Shown here: positions 54,600-63,272 of the stretch, one piece after another
Numbering within the stretch: position 1 is the stretch's first letter
Layout: each line of letters starts with the position of its first letter
Assembly: GCF_003591515.1 (NCBI RefSeq)
Contig: NZ_QZCG01000005.1
Location: forward strand, 186,001 to 250,000
Direction: 5' to 3'
From: Paracoccus onubensis
Lineage (GTDB): Bacteria > Pseudomonadota > Alphaproteobacteria > Rhodobacterales > Rhodobacteraceae
Length of the DNA: 64,000 nt
Made by a program: the position numbers and the translations under genes
The notes under the pieces: generated by a model
The model's input: only the letters and a program-made list of their open reading frames with translations
Told to the model about the DNA's origin: nothing
Database searches by the model: none

Positions 54600-56903
54600 T
54601 CAGACGAACTGATCGCGGATAGGCAGCGCGCGGATGCGCTTGCCGGTCGCGGCAAAAATCGCGTTGGTGATCGCTGGAGCGACCGGAGGCAAACCGGGTT
54701 CCCCGACCCCACCCAGAGGCGAGTCATAATCAAGCGACGGGACCAGATGCGTGTGGATCTCAACCGGCGATGCGTCGATACGGGTCAGTTCGAAACCATC
54801 GAAATTCGACTGCTCGGGCACGCCGTCCTTGAACGAGATCTCGCCAAGTGTGGCAAGGCTCACTCCCTGAACAACAGCCCCTTCCAGCTGCGCGCGCACA
54901 CGATCCGGCGAGATAATCGCCCCGCAATCGAACGCGATATCGACCCGCGGGAAGATCAGGCCCCCATCCTTGACCTCGACCTCGACGACAACGGCGGTAT
55001 AGCTGACGAAACTGTGATGCGCCGCCAGCCCCAATCCCCTGCCTTCGGGCAGATCGCGGCCCCATCCGGCGGCTTCGGTCGCGGCTTCGATGACCTTGCG
55101 CAGCCGGGCCGTGTCATAGGGATAAAGTTCCGGGTCCTCGCCATATACCGATGTGTCGTTCATCGCGGCACGGCTGATCTCGCGGTCCGGTCCCAGCAGC
55201 TCCAGAAGATACTCCTTGTGATCCCGGCCCGCAGCCGCCGCAAGCTCCGCCGCGAAGCTCTGCACCGCGAAGGCATGCGGGATATTGTAGACCGATCTGA
55301 ACCACCCGATGCGGGTATGGGCCGCGGCTTCCGGGTTCTCGACACGCAGATTCGGGATATCGAACGGGTTGTCCACCGCCCCCATCCCCAACTCGCCCGC
55401 CGACTGATGGACGACATCCGGCTCGAATGTCGAGCCGATACTCGGTGCCACCGTCCGATGAAGCCATGCCACAGTCTTGCCGTTTTCATCCAGCCCGCCC
55501 TCAAGGCGCTCTACCGAAACCGTGTGGAAGAAATCATGCTGGATGTCGTCTTCGCGCATGAAGGTCAGCTTCACCGGACGACCATCAAGCGCCTTCGAGA
55601 TGATCGCCGCCTCGCTGGCATAGTCCGGCTTGGATTTGCGCCCGAAGCCGCCACCCAGCAGCATGGAATGGACGACCGCGTTTTCCGGCGCAAGCTCGAA
55701 CCGCTTCATCAGGTCGGTACGCAGCGCCTCGGGGGCCTGAACGCTGGTCCAGACCTCGCATTTTCCATCGGCGAAACGGGCCGTCGCGGAAGGCGGCTCC
55801 ATCGACGCATGGGCAAGATGGGGCAGATAATAGGATGCCGAAATCCGCTCTGCCGCATCGGCCAAAGCGGCATCCACATCGCCATCGTTCCGCATGACCT
55901 CGCCCGGTTGTTCCGAGGCGGCTTCAAGCGTTTTCCGGTACTCGGCGGAATCGTAGCTTTGATTGTCGCCGGCATCCCATTCGATTTCCAGAAGCAGACG
56001 CGCCTTGTTCGCAGCGAAAGTATTTTCCGCGACCACGGCAATGCCGCCAAGCGGCAGGAAGGCCGAAGGAATGTCGGGTGAATCGATCTCGAGAATCTCG
56101 ATCACGCCCGGGACCTTGCGCGCTTCGGTATCATCATAGCTTTTGACCTTGCCGCCATAAACAGGCGGACGGGCGATCACGGCATAGACCAGCCCGTCAA
56201 GCTGCTTGTCGATCCCGTAGATCGGACTGCCGGTGGTGATGTCCAGATTATCGACATTATTGACGTCCTTGCCGATATGCTGGAAATCTTCGGGCGCCTT
56301 GAACACAAGATCTTCGGCCGCCGGAACATCGCGCTCCGCCGCCGCGCGCGCCAGTTCTCCGAAACCGAAACTGCGGTCGCTATTGGCATGCGTCACCTGA
56401 TGCCCGCTTGCCCGCACCTCATCCGCCGGCACGTCCCAGCGTGACGCCGCCTCTTGTTCCAGCATCGTCCGGGCAGCGGCGCCGATCCGGCGCAATGCCT
56501 GGAAATGATGGCGCATGCTGCGCGAGCCATCGGTGTTCTGATTGCCATAAAGCGCCTGATTTCCCGGCGCCTGCTCTACCCTGATCCGCGTCAGGTCGGC
56601 CTCCAGCTCGTCGGCGATGACCGTGGCCCAGCCGGTGCGGACACCCTGCCCCATCTCGGCGCGGTTGCACAGCAGACGGACTGTGCCATCCTCTTCAATC
56701 GTCAGGAAGATCCGGGGATCGTCCTTGACACCGCCGGGCATTCCCGCCCCGCCATAAAGCTTTTCCTCTTCCGCCGACGCGCGCCGCGGCAATTGAACGG
56801 AAAGCGCGAATGTCCCGGCCGCAAGGCCAAGCAACACATTACGGCGACTGACATTCGTGACTTTCGCCCGCGTGAAATTCCGCCAGGTGACGTTGGTATT
56901 CAT
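54600..56903 (-). CDS. Molybdenum hydroxylase large subunit (IorB/xanthine dehydrogenase family, periplasmic)
   Basis: Molybdopterin-binding aldehyde/N-heterocycle oxidoreductase subunit of 767 residues. A twin-arginine signal ([16 protein letters not shown], from about 18) marks it as exported, as in isoquinoline oxidoreductase-type enzymes. Cofactor-binding runs [30 protein letters not shown], and [15 protein letters not shown] carry the catalytic Glu (about 735). ATG at 56903 overlaps the iron-sulfur subunit stop by four bases. It would oxidise an aldehyde or N-heteroaromatic in the periplasm; no cytochrome subunit gene lies adjacent. Substrate unknown. Confidence 0.92.
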   Translation of the reverse strand: MNTNVTWRNFTRAKVTNVSRRNVLLGLAAGTFALSVQLPRRASAEEEKLYGGAGMPGGVKDDPRIFLTIEEDGTVRLLCNRAEMGQGVRTGWATVIADELEADLTRIRVEQAPGNQALYGNQNTDGSRSMRHHFQALRRIGAAARTMLEQEAASRWDVPADEVRASGHQVTHANSDRSFGFGELARAAAERDVPAAEDLVFKAPEDFQHIGKDVNNVDNLDITTGSPIYGIDKQLDGLVYAVIARPPVYGGKVKSYDDTEARKVPGVIEILEIDSPDIPSAFLPLGGIAVVAENTFAANKARLLLEIEWDAGDNQSYDSAEYRKTLEAASEQPGEVMRNDGDVDAALADAAERISASYYLPHLAHASMEPPSATARFADGKCEVWTSVQAPEALRTDLMKRFELAPENAVVHSMLLGGGFGRKSKPDYASEAAIISKALDGRPVKLTFMREDDIQHDFFHTVSVERLEGGLDENGKTVAWLHRTVAPSIGSTFEPDVVHQSAGELGMGAVDNPFDIPNLRVENPEAAAHTRIGWFRSVYNIPHAFAVQSFAAELAAAAGRDHKEYLLELLGPDREISRAAMNDTSVYGEDPELYPYDTARLRKVIEAATEAAGWGRDLPEGRGLGLAAHHSFVSYTAVVVEVEVKDGGLIFPRVDIAFDCGAIISPDRVRAQLEGAVVQGVSLATLGEISFKDGVPEQSNFDGFELTRIDASPVEIHTHLVPSLDYDSPLGGVGEPGLPPVAPAITNAIFAATGKRIRALPIRDQFV

Positions 56904-57358
56904 TGTCCCGCCCTTTCCGCTGCAAGTTTGATCGCCGCGCGAATCCGCGGATAGGTGCCACAACGGCAAATATTGCCACTCATGGAGGCGTTTATATCCT
57001 CGTCGCTGGGATCGGGCGTTTCGGACAGAAGCGAGGCGGCCTGCATGATCTGCCCCGGCTGACAATAGCCGCATTGCGCCACGTTCAACTCGCGCCACGC
57101 GACCTGAACGGGATGGTTTCCATCTTCCGACAAACCCTCGATCGTCGTGACTTCCACCCCATCGAGATCGCTGACCCATGTCTGACAAGAGCGCGTGGCG
57201 ACGCCATCCAGATGCACGGTGCAAGCACCGCAAAGCCCAAGGCCGCAACCGAATTTGGTTCCGGGCATCCCTGCCAGATCGCGTAGATACCACAGTAAGG
57301 GTGTCTCGGGATCGCCGTCAAAGCTGTGTTTCGTCCCATTGACGCTGAATTCCACCAT
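56900..57358 (-). CDS. Molybdenum hydroxylase [2Fe-2S] small subunit
   Basis: Two-cluster iron-sulfur protein of 152 residues (IorA/CoxS family). The plant-ferredoxin-type cluster is bound by Cys38, 43, 46 and 58 ([15 protein letters not shown]) and the second by Cys96, 99, 131 and 133 ([16 protein letters not shown]). It passes electrons from the molybdenum centre of the large subunit. ATG at 57358; the longer upstream frame has no homology. It probably travels with the Tat-exported large subunit. Confidence 0.95.
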   Translation of the reverse strand: MVEFSVNGTKHSFDGDPETPLLWYLRDLAGMPGTKFGCGLGLCGACTVHLDGVATRSCQTWVSDLDGVEVTTIEGLSEDGNHPVQVAWRELNVAQCGYCQPGQIMQAASLLSETPDPSDEDINASMSGNICRCGTYPRIRAAIKLAAERAGQ

Positions 57359-57690
57359 TCTTCCAACTCCTGATGCGGTGCCTGCCAAAGCCGGGACACA
57401 GGTAATCTGCGTCACCGGCGGTTTAGGTGGGTAACAGGCATGCCGGTTCCGTCCAACATGCCGCCGCTTCACCCGTCACGGGGATCAGCCTGCCTTCGCG
57501 AATCCGGAATGTCCAGTTCCCGAGTTCCCGTGCTGGCCTTCAGATAGCTTCGCACATCGCCTGCACGAAGCCTCGGCATCCCGTTGCGTAGGTTTCGGCG
57601 GCTGTATCGGTTGGACATACGAGAATTGCATCTTGTCGCCCCCCGATCACGGTGAAAGGCCAGCGCGGATCCAGATCATATGACAGGTGG
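57359..57690 (-). pseudogene. Probable decayed coding relic in the gap between small subunit and HxlR gene
   Basis: The 332-base gap has no intact gene. On the minus strand a frame running from the HxlR gene end reads as about 90 codons of protein-like sequence ([38 protein letters not shown]) interrupted by one TGA near 57546. The family is not recognised. It could be the remains of a small gene, or chance in GC-rich DNA. Confidence 0.3.
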
Positions 57691-58338
57691 TCACGGCATA
57701 TCGATCTTGGGCGGCAGAGGAAATCGCGTCACGAAATCCTTGGCCAGCCTTAGGCTCCCGTCCAAGCGCAGATCGCCAGAAGCTTCCGCCTCACCGATCG
57801 GACGGCCGCCATAGACGACCGAGGCGATCGCCACAGGGGTTCCGCTGAATGTCAAATCGACATCCTCCGGCTCGTCCCGGCGAATGGCGATATCGTCGTC
57901 GGTAGCGCGCGCGATGAACCCCTCTTCCCCCAGCCGAAAACCGATCGCCGCTTCGATCCCGCCCGCATACATCGTCCGGAAGGATAGCATCAACGACGAC
58001 GCCGACAGGGGCAGTGCCGGGTCATGTGCGGGCGATCTGGTCGCCCATCGGCCAAGCGCCTTAATCGCTTCTTCGCTTTCATAGCCCCAGGAGGTCAGTT
58101 CGTAGACCTGCACCGACGCAGGCGGCGGCAGTTTGCGCCGGAACACGATCCCGGCCTGCTCCAGCCCCGCGAGCCTCTGGGTCAGCACATTGGCGCTGAT
58201 CCCGTTGAGACTGGCCCGAATATCGCCAAAGCGGCGCGGGCCGAACATGAGTTCACGCATCACCAGCAGCGCCCAACGTTCCCCGATCAGTTCCATCGCG
58301 AATGCAGCGCCACAGGCGTCGTCATACCAGCGTTTCAT
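57691..58338 (-). CDS. HxlR-family transcriptional regulator with C-terminal SCP2-like domain
   Basis: Winged-helix regulator of 215 residues. The HxlR domain fills residues 1-105 (ELIGERWALLVMRELMFGPRRFGDIRASLNGISANVLTQRL). The C-terminal half (IAIRRDEPEDVDLTFSGTPVAIASVV) resembles a sterol-carrier-type ligand-binding fold, unusual but known in a subgroup of HxlR proteins. It diverges from the VOC gene, which it probably controls. A dyad GTTA-N7-TAAC lies before its start. Confidence 0.9.
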   Translation of the reverse strand: MKRWYDDACGAAFAMELIGERWALLVMRELMFGPRRFGDIRASLNGISANVLTQRLAGLEQAGIVFRRKLPPPASVQVYELTSWGYESEEAIKALGRWATRSPAHDPALPLSASSLMLSFRTMYAGGIEAAIGFRLGEEGFIARATDDDIAIRRDEPEDVDLTFSGTPVAIASVVYGGRPIGEAEASGDLRLDGSLRLAKDFVTRFPLPPKIDMP

Positions 58339-58357
58339 TGCCGATTCACTCTTATTG

Positions 58358-58372
58358 GTTATCTTTATTAAC
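58358..58372. promoter_or_regulatory. Candidate HxlR operator GTTA-N7-TAAC
   Basis: A four-base-arm dyad in an AT-rich stretch between the divergent HxlR and VOC genes, 20 bases before the HxlR ATG. The location fits autoregulation and control of the neighbour. Short arms make chance symmetry possible. Confidence 0.3.
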
Positions 58373-58447
58373 TTTAGTATTGCTTTTTTTAACCTATTGG
58401 GGAATCGTCGTCAAATATCGAATCTCGAAATTCAGGGAGGCACCGAA

Positions 58448-58888
58448 ATGCCCAGAATGATCTTTGTAAACCTGCCCGTCGCCGATGTCGAAAAATCCGC
58501 CGCCTTCTATCAGGCAATCGGCGCCACCAGGGATGAACGCTTCTGCCAGGAGGCCACGACAGCGATGATGACCTTCTCGGATACGATTACATTCATGCTG
58601 CTGAGCCATGAGCGTTTTGCCGATTTCACATCGAAGCAGATCATCGACGCCAATACCCAGGTCGAAGCGCTGTTCTGCCTTAGCGAAAACAGCCGCGAGG
58701 CTGTCGATGCAACTTTGGCAAAGGCGCTCGCGGCGGGGGGCAAGGCCGATCCGACACCGCGTCAGGAGATGGGCGATTTCATGTATGGCCGCAGCTTCGA
58801 GGATCTCGACGGTCATATCTTCGAAGTGATGTGGATGGATGTCGACAAGGCGATGGCGACGTGGAGCGAAGGCGCGGCGGCGCAATGA
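58448..58888 (+). CDS. VOC-family (glyoxalase/bleomycin-resistance-like) protein
   Basis: Protein of 146 residues with the paired beta-alpha-beta-beta-beta fold of the vicinal-oxygen-chelate family (MIFVNLPVADVEKSAAFYQAIGA; YGRSFEDLDGHIFEVMWMD). Glu near the C-terminus is a probable metal ligand. The N-terminal His ligand of glyoxalase I is replaced, so it belongs to the broader family. ATG at 58448 follows GGGAGG. Substrate unknown. Confidence 0.87.
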   Translation: MPRMIFVNLPVADVEKSAAFYQAIGATRDERFCQEATTAMMTFSDTITFMLLSHERFADFTSKQIIDANTQVEALFCLSENSREAVDATLAKALAAGGKADPTPRQEMGDFMYGRSFEDLDGHIFEVMWMDVDKAMATWSEGAAAQ

Positions 58889-59014
58889 CGCCCTGATGCC
58901 ACGCCCGCACATGTCAGCGAAACGGCATGGCAAAAGACACGAAAATTCACCAACAGACCGGCGTCGTCGGGCGCCAACAGGATCGCACGACGGCCGGTCA
59001 GGGAAGGAGACAGA

Positions 59015-59722
59015 ATGATGGCCGGGACCGGAAATCTCGTATCCGCAACACAGCTTGCCCGATTGAACGAAACCAGCTTCCCCAATGAATCCTCCGAATA
59101 TCGCAAGGCGCGAAATGCATTGCTTGCCGAAGAAATCGAGTTGCGCCGCCATATCTGGCGCGTCGGAGAGATGCGGCGCGCGCTTCCGCCGGGTGGTGAG
59201 GTCACTGCGGATTACCGCTTCGTCGGCACGGAGGGCGAGGTCGGCCTCGACGCGCTGTTCGGCAAGCATGACACGCTCGTCATCTACAGCATGATGTATG
59301 GCCCGGGGCGCAAGCAGGGCTGCCCGATGTGTACCGCGCAGCTCAGCTCATGGGATCCGGAAGTTCCGCATCTGGAACGGCGGATCGCGCTCGCGGTCGT
59401 CGCGCGATCTCCTTACGAACGGATCGCCGCCTATGGGCGCGAACGCGGCTGGAGACATCTCAGGCTCTATTCCGATCCAGGCGGCGATTTCACCGAGGAT
59501 TTCGTCGGCGGCCGCGATTCCGACATGCCTGCCTACACGGTCTTTCAACGCCAGGACGGCAGGATCCGTCATTTCTACAGCGCCGAGGGCAATTCGAAAA
59601 TGGCCGATCCCGGTCAGGATCCGCATAATGCGCCCGATATGAATCCGCTATGGATCCTGCTTGACACCACGCCCGAAGGCCGGGGCACAGACTGGTATCC
59701 GAAGCTGGCATATGACGACTGA
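59015..59722 (+). CDS. DUF899 family thioredoxin-like protein
   Basis: Cytoplasmic protein of 235 residues. The ELRRHIWRVGEMRRALPPGG N-terminal segment and the YGPGRKQGCPMCTAQLSSWD run (with C-x2-C) are characteristic of DUF899, a thioredoxin-fold family of unknown function. GGAAGGAG precedes ATG at 59015 (an ATG also follows directly). Probably cotranscribed with the VOC gene 126 bases upstream, under the HxlR regulator. Confidence 0.87.
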   Translation: MMAGTGNLVSATQLARLNETSFPNESSEYRKARNALLAEEIELRRHIWRVGEMRRALPPGGEVTADYRFVGTEGEVGLDALFGKHDTLVIYSMMYGPGRKQGCPMCTAQLSSWDPEVPHLERRIALAVVARSPYERIAAYGRERGWRHLRLYSDPGGDFTEDFVGGRDSDMPAYTVFQRQDGRIRHFYSAEGNSKMADPGQDPHNAPDMNPLWILLDTTPEGRGTDWYPKLAYDD

Positions 59723-59847
59723 ACATCTGCGCCCGCGCAAGATCCGGGGATTGCTACGGGGTCTTTTGTGACGTCTTCATCAGGACCCACGGAATAACGA
59801 CGCGATGCCCCGTCAGGCCCGGAACGCACCCCGGCTTCCCGGTCCCA

Positions 59848-60456
59848 TCAGCGGTATTTCTCGATGAAGGCGTCGATGGGCAGGGCGCGTATATCGGACA
59901 GCGCGCTGGCCAGTTCCTGATGCGGCCAGTCCCACCAGGCGATCTGTTGCAGTGCCTCGGCCTGCATTTCTGTAAAACGGCGGCGGATCGGGCGGGCAGG
60001 CACGCCGCCGACGATGGTATAGGGGGCAACGTCCTTCGACACCACCGCGCCCGCGCCGATCACCGCGCCATTGCCGACGCTGACGCCCGCCAGCACCGTC
60101 GCCCCGTGGCCGATCCAGACGTCATGGCCGATGCTCACCCAATGGTCGCGGCGCCAGCGGAAAAATTCGTCCTCGTCCTCGCCCAGCCCGAACTGCGCCG
60201 CGCGATAGGTGAAATGATGCTGAGAGGCGCGCCATATCGGATGATTGCCCGGATTGATCCGCGCATCCTCGGCGATCGAGCAGAACTTGCCGATGGTGGA
60301 CCAGATCACGTTACTGCCCGAGACAATATAGGAATAATCGCCAAGGCTGCTTTCGCGCATCGTCACATTGGCCTGCACCTCGGTCCAGCGGCCCAGTTGG
60401 CAATCCATCACCCGTGCAGTGGCATGGACATTCGGCGCCTCGTTCAGTTTCTTCAT
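59848..60456 (-). CDS. Hexapeptide-repeat acyltransferase, phosphonate-cluster type
   Basis: Left-handed beta-helix transferase of 202 residues. Repeated hexapeptides run from about 20 to 145, with the catalytic His in the [28 protein letters not shown] region and HHFTYRA near 80. This variant, resembling chloramphenicol/streptogramin acetyltransferases, is repeatedly found beside phn transporter genes (phn-linked hexapeptide family). It is the last gene of the leftward phn set, 94 bases after the second permease gene. Its acyl acceptor is unknown. Confidence 0.85.
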   Translation of the reverse strand: MKKLNEAPNVHATARVMDCQLGRWTEVQANVTMRESSLGDYSYIVSGSNVIWSTIGKFCSIAEDARINPGNHPIWRASQHHFTYRAAQFGLGEDEDEFFRWRRDHWVSIGHDVWIGHGATVLAGVSVGNGAVIGAGAVVSKDVAPYTIVGGVPARPIRRRFTEMQAEALQQIAWWDWPHQELASALSDIRALPIDAFIEKYR

Positions 60457-60550
60457 CTTTGCAGTTTTCCATTTGTGGATAATTCAACGGCCGATCCGGC
60501 CGTGCGGCATCGGGTGCCGCAAATTCGACGGAACGAAGCCGGGCGGGGTC

Positions 60551-61366
60551 TCATGCCGAAGAGGGCCGGATCAGCCGCCTGCGGATCCATCCGGACAGCC
60601 CGTCGATCAGATAGACCATGATGATAATCAGAATGATGATCGACCAGGTTTCGTCCCAGCGATAGGCGCCCATCCGGTCGGCCAGCAGAAAGCCGATCCC
60701 GCCTGCGCCCACGATCCCCAGAATAGTGCCCGACCGGACATTGGATTCGAAATTGTACAGCGTGATCGACATCAGGACCGGCATCACCTGCGGCAACAGA
60801 CCGATGCGGATCCCCTGAAGTACCGACCCGCCCGAAGCCTGAACGCCTTCGACCGGCCGGGACGATGTGTTCTCGATCGCCTCGGCATAAAGCTTGGCCA
60901 GCACGCCGATCTCGCTGACCGCGATTGCCAGCACACCTGCCAGCGGACCAAGGCCGAAGGCGCGAATGAAGATCAGCGCAAGGATCAGCGTCTCGAAAGC
61001 GCGGATCACATCGAAGCCGCGCCGCAAACCGAAGCGCGGCCATCCCATGCGGTTGATCGTCCGGGCGCCCAGAAAGGACAAGGGAAAGGCCACCAGCGCC
61101 CCCAGAAACGTGCCCAGAAAGGCCATGGCCAGCGTTTCGCCCAATCCCTGCAGGATTTGCGAAAACTCGCTCCATTCGGTCCACAGATGCGGCGGAAACA
61201 TGAAGGACAACACATTTCCCAGCCGCCCCAGCCCCTGCCAGATCCGCTGCGGCGAAAAGCCGAAATCATAGAGGCACCAGCAGAACAGGGCCGCAAAACC
61301 GATCCAGAACAGACGCTGGCGCAAGCGGTGCGGTCGGGGCGGTATGATCAGGGATGTGCCGGACAT
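60551..61366 (-). CDS. phnE: Phosphonate ABC transporter permease PhnE (second)
   Basis: Inner-membrane permease of 271 residues with six hydrophobic segments. The binding-protein-dependent transport loop (EAIENTSSRPVEGVQASGGSVLQGIRIGLLPQVMPVLMS) and GIVGAGGIGFLLADRM are typical of PhnE. ATG at 61366 overlaps the first phnE stop by one base. A tandem pair of PhnE permeases is usual in rhodobacterial phosphonate transporters. Confidence 0.92.
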   Translation of the reverse strand: MSGTSLIIPPRPHRLRQRLFWIGFAALFCWCLYDFGFSPQRIWQGLGRLGNVLSFMFPPHLWTEWSEFSQILQGLGETLAMAFLGTFLGALVAFPLSFLGARTINRMGWPRFGLRRGFDVIRAFETLILALIFIRAFGLGPLAGVLAIAVSEIGVLAKLYAEAIENTSSRPVEGVQASGGSVLQGIRIGLLPQVMPVLMSITLYNFESNVRSGTILGIVGAGGIGFLLADRMGAYRWDETWSIIILIIIMVYLIDGLSGWIRRRLIRPSSA

Positions 61367-62271
61367 CAGGTACCCTCCAGTCCGATGACGCGATGGCGCA
61401 ACCGTTCCGACCCCCAGTCGATCAGGCAGACGGTCGCAAGAATTATCAGAAACAGCGCCGACAGGTCGGTATATTCCTGCAGGCTGACGGCGGTGCGCAG
61501 CTCCTGCCCCAGACCGCCCGCGCCCACATAGCCGATGATCGAGGACGAGCGGACATTGATCTCGAAGCGCAGCAGCGTATAGCTGAGCGTGTTCGGCAGC
61601 ACTTGCGGGACCACGCCATAGCGCATCTGCTCGAACCAGGTTCCGCCCGCGGCGCGCACGCCCTCGACGGGGCGCATGTCCACATTCTCGTTTGCCTCGG
61701 AATAGAGTTTGCCAAGCGCACCGGCGCAATGCAGCGCAATTGCCAGCACGCCCGCCATGGGTCCGACTCCGAAACAGAAGACGAAGATCAGTGCCCAGAC
61801 CAGATCCGGCACGGTGCGGGCGATCTCGAGGAAGCGGCGGGTGATCCATGTCAGCAAGGGCGACGGCGACAGGTTCCAGGCCGCAGGAAAAGACAGCAGA
61901 AACCCGGCCGCGACGCCAAGCGAGGTCGCCATGAAGGCGATCAGCAGCGTTTCAAGCAGCAGGTCGGCCCAGATCGGCCAACGCCAGAACCACTGGACCA
62001 GATCCGCATCCAGACTCGACCAGTTCAGGTCAGGGATGGTCTTGGCGACGTAATCACCCAGATTTGGCAGCCCGGCGAGCAGGATCCAGCGTTCCTCGCG
62101 AGAACCATCCGGCATGGTGATCTGGGTCACGCGGAAGAAATTCGCCATATCCGTGGTAACCCACAAGGCCACTGCCAGGATCGCCGCGACCAGCCAGAAG
62201 AACAGGCGCATACGGCGGCGGCGATTGCGATAATCCGCCTCGAACGCGGCGATTGTGCAGGTTGCTGTCAT
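61366..62271 (-). CDS. phnE: Phosphonate ABC transporter permease PhnE (first)
   Basis: Permease of 301 residues; six hydrophobic segments, the first near 22-40. The EAA-type loop is NENVDMRPVEGVRAAGGTWFEQMRYGVVPQVLP, followed by YVGAGGLGQELRTAV. Its long periplasmic insert (DGSREERWILLAGLPNLGDYV) near residues 50-80 distinguishes it from the second permease. It follows phnD by 82 bases. Confidence 0.92.
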   Translation of the reverse strand: MTATCTIAAFEADYRNRRRRMRLFFWLVAAILAVALWVTTDMANFFRVTQITMPDGSREERWILLAGLPNLGDYVAKTIPDLNWSSLDADLVQWFWRWPIWADLLLETLLIAFMATSLGVAAGFLLSFPAAWNLSPSPLLTWITRRFLEIARTVPDLVWALIFVFCFGVGPMAGVLAIALHCAGALGKLYSEANENVDMRPVEGVRAAGGTWFEQMRYGVVPQVLPNTLSYTLLRFEINVRSSSIIGYVGAGGLGQELRTAVSLQEYTDLSALFLIILATVCLIDWGSERLRHRVIGLEGT

Positions 62272-62353
62272 GCGTCCCGACCGGGCAAAGCCCGCCTTTC
62301 ATTGAATCGGTGATGGGGGCGGCGGCACCGCCTCCACCGGACCGGACATCCGG

Positions 62354-63256
62354 TCAGCTGCGGCGCCGGGATTTCAGCCATTCGCGCATGTCCACGATCC
62401 ATTGATAGCGGTCGTGATCCACCTCGACAAAGCCCTTCGCAGTGGCGACATCCCCGCCGCTGATCGCCCGAAATGCCTCGGGCGCATCTTCGGGCGCGCG
62501 CAGATAGGCCTGCTTGATATCTTCGATCAGATCTTCGGGCAAATTGGTGCGCACGGTAACCGGGCCGTTGGTGATCTCGGGCGATTCCCAGATCCAGCAG
62601 ATTTCGCCCTCTTCGATCATGCCCTTCGAGACCATGCGCTGCGGGACACCGTTGACCTCGTTGTTGATATTGGTCGCGGCGGCATCGAACTGACGGTTGA
62701 CGACCCCCTGAACCCCGGCCTCATGGCTGCCCGAAAACGTTGTCGCACTGAAGAATGTGGACGGATCATAGCCTTGCTGCACCAGATTATAGCTTGGCAC
62801 GGCATAGCCCGACGTCGAGTCCGGATCGGCAAAGGCCAGAACCTTGCCCTCCAGATCGTCAAGGCTGTCATAACCAGCATCGCAGCGCACCGCGATGATC
62901 GAATAATAACCGGTCGAACCGTCCTCTTCCTGCGAGGCGAGGATCGGGCGCACGCCGCCTTCGGTCTCGGTCCAGGCGGCGGCATAGGCGGATGAGCCCA
63001 GGCTGGCGAACTCGATCTGACCAGCGGCAAGCGCCTGCACGATGCCGTCATAACTGCCGGCGGTATAGATCTCGACCTCGACGCCGAATGTCTCGGCCAG
63101 ATAGGCGCGCCAGGGCTCCCATCGCGCCATGCGGTCGGCTTCGTTTTCAGACGAGGTCACGCCGATGCGAAGGATACGGTAATCCTCGGTCCAGTCTTCG
63201 GCCATGACAGGCAGGGCCGCAGTCGTCAGCAGCAAGGTAACAACTAGGGTTTTCAT
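62354..63256 (-). CDS. phnD: Phosphonate ABC transporter, periplasmic binding protein
   Basis: Periplasmic protein of 300 residues. A signal peptide ends at LPVMA/EDW (about residue 19). The PhnD/phosphate-phosphonate fold shows LRIGVTSSENEADRMARWEPWRAYLAETFGV, YDGIVQALAAGQIEFASLG and FADPDSTSGYAVPSYNL. Binds phosphonates or phosphite in known members. ATG at 63256; SD GGAG-like run just upstream. Between phnC and the permeases. Confidence 0.93.
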   Translation of the reverse strand: MKTLVVTLLLTTAALPVMAEDWTEDYRILRIGVTSSENEADRMARWEPWRAYLAETFGVEVEIYTAGSYDGIVQALAAGQIEFASLGSSAYAAAWTETEGGVRPILASQEEDGSTGYYSIIAVRCDAGYDSLDDLEGKVLAFADPDSTSGYAVPSYNLVQQGYDPSTFFSATTFSGSHEAGVQGVVNRQFDAAATNINNEVNGVPQRMVSKGMIEEGEICWIWESPEITNGPVTVRTNLPEDLIEDIKQAYLRAPEDAPEAFRAISGGDVATAKGFVEVDHDRYQWIVDMREWLKSRRRS

Positions 63257-63272
63257 GGGGTGCTCCGATAAT

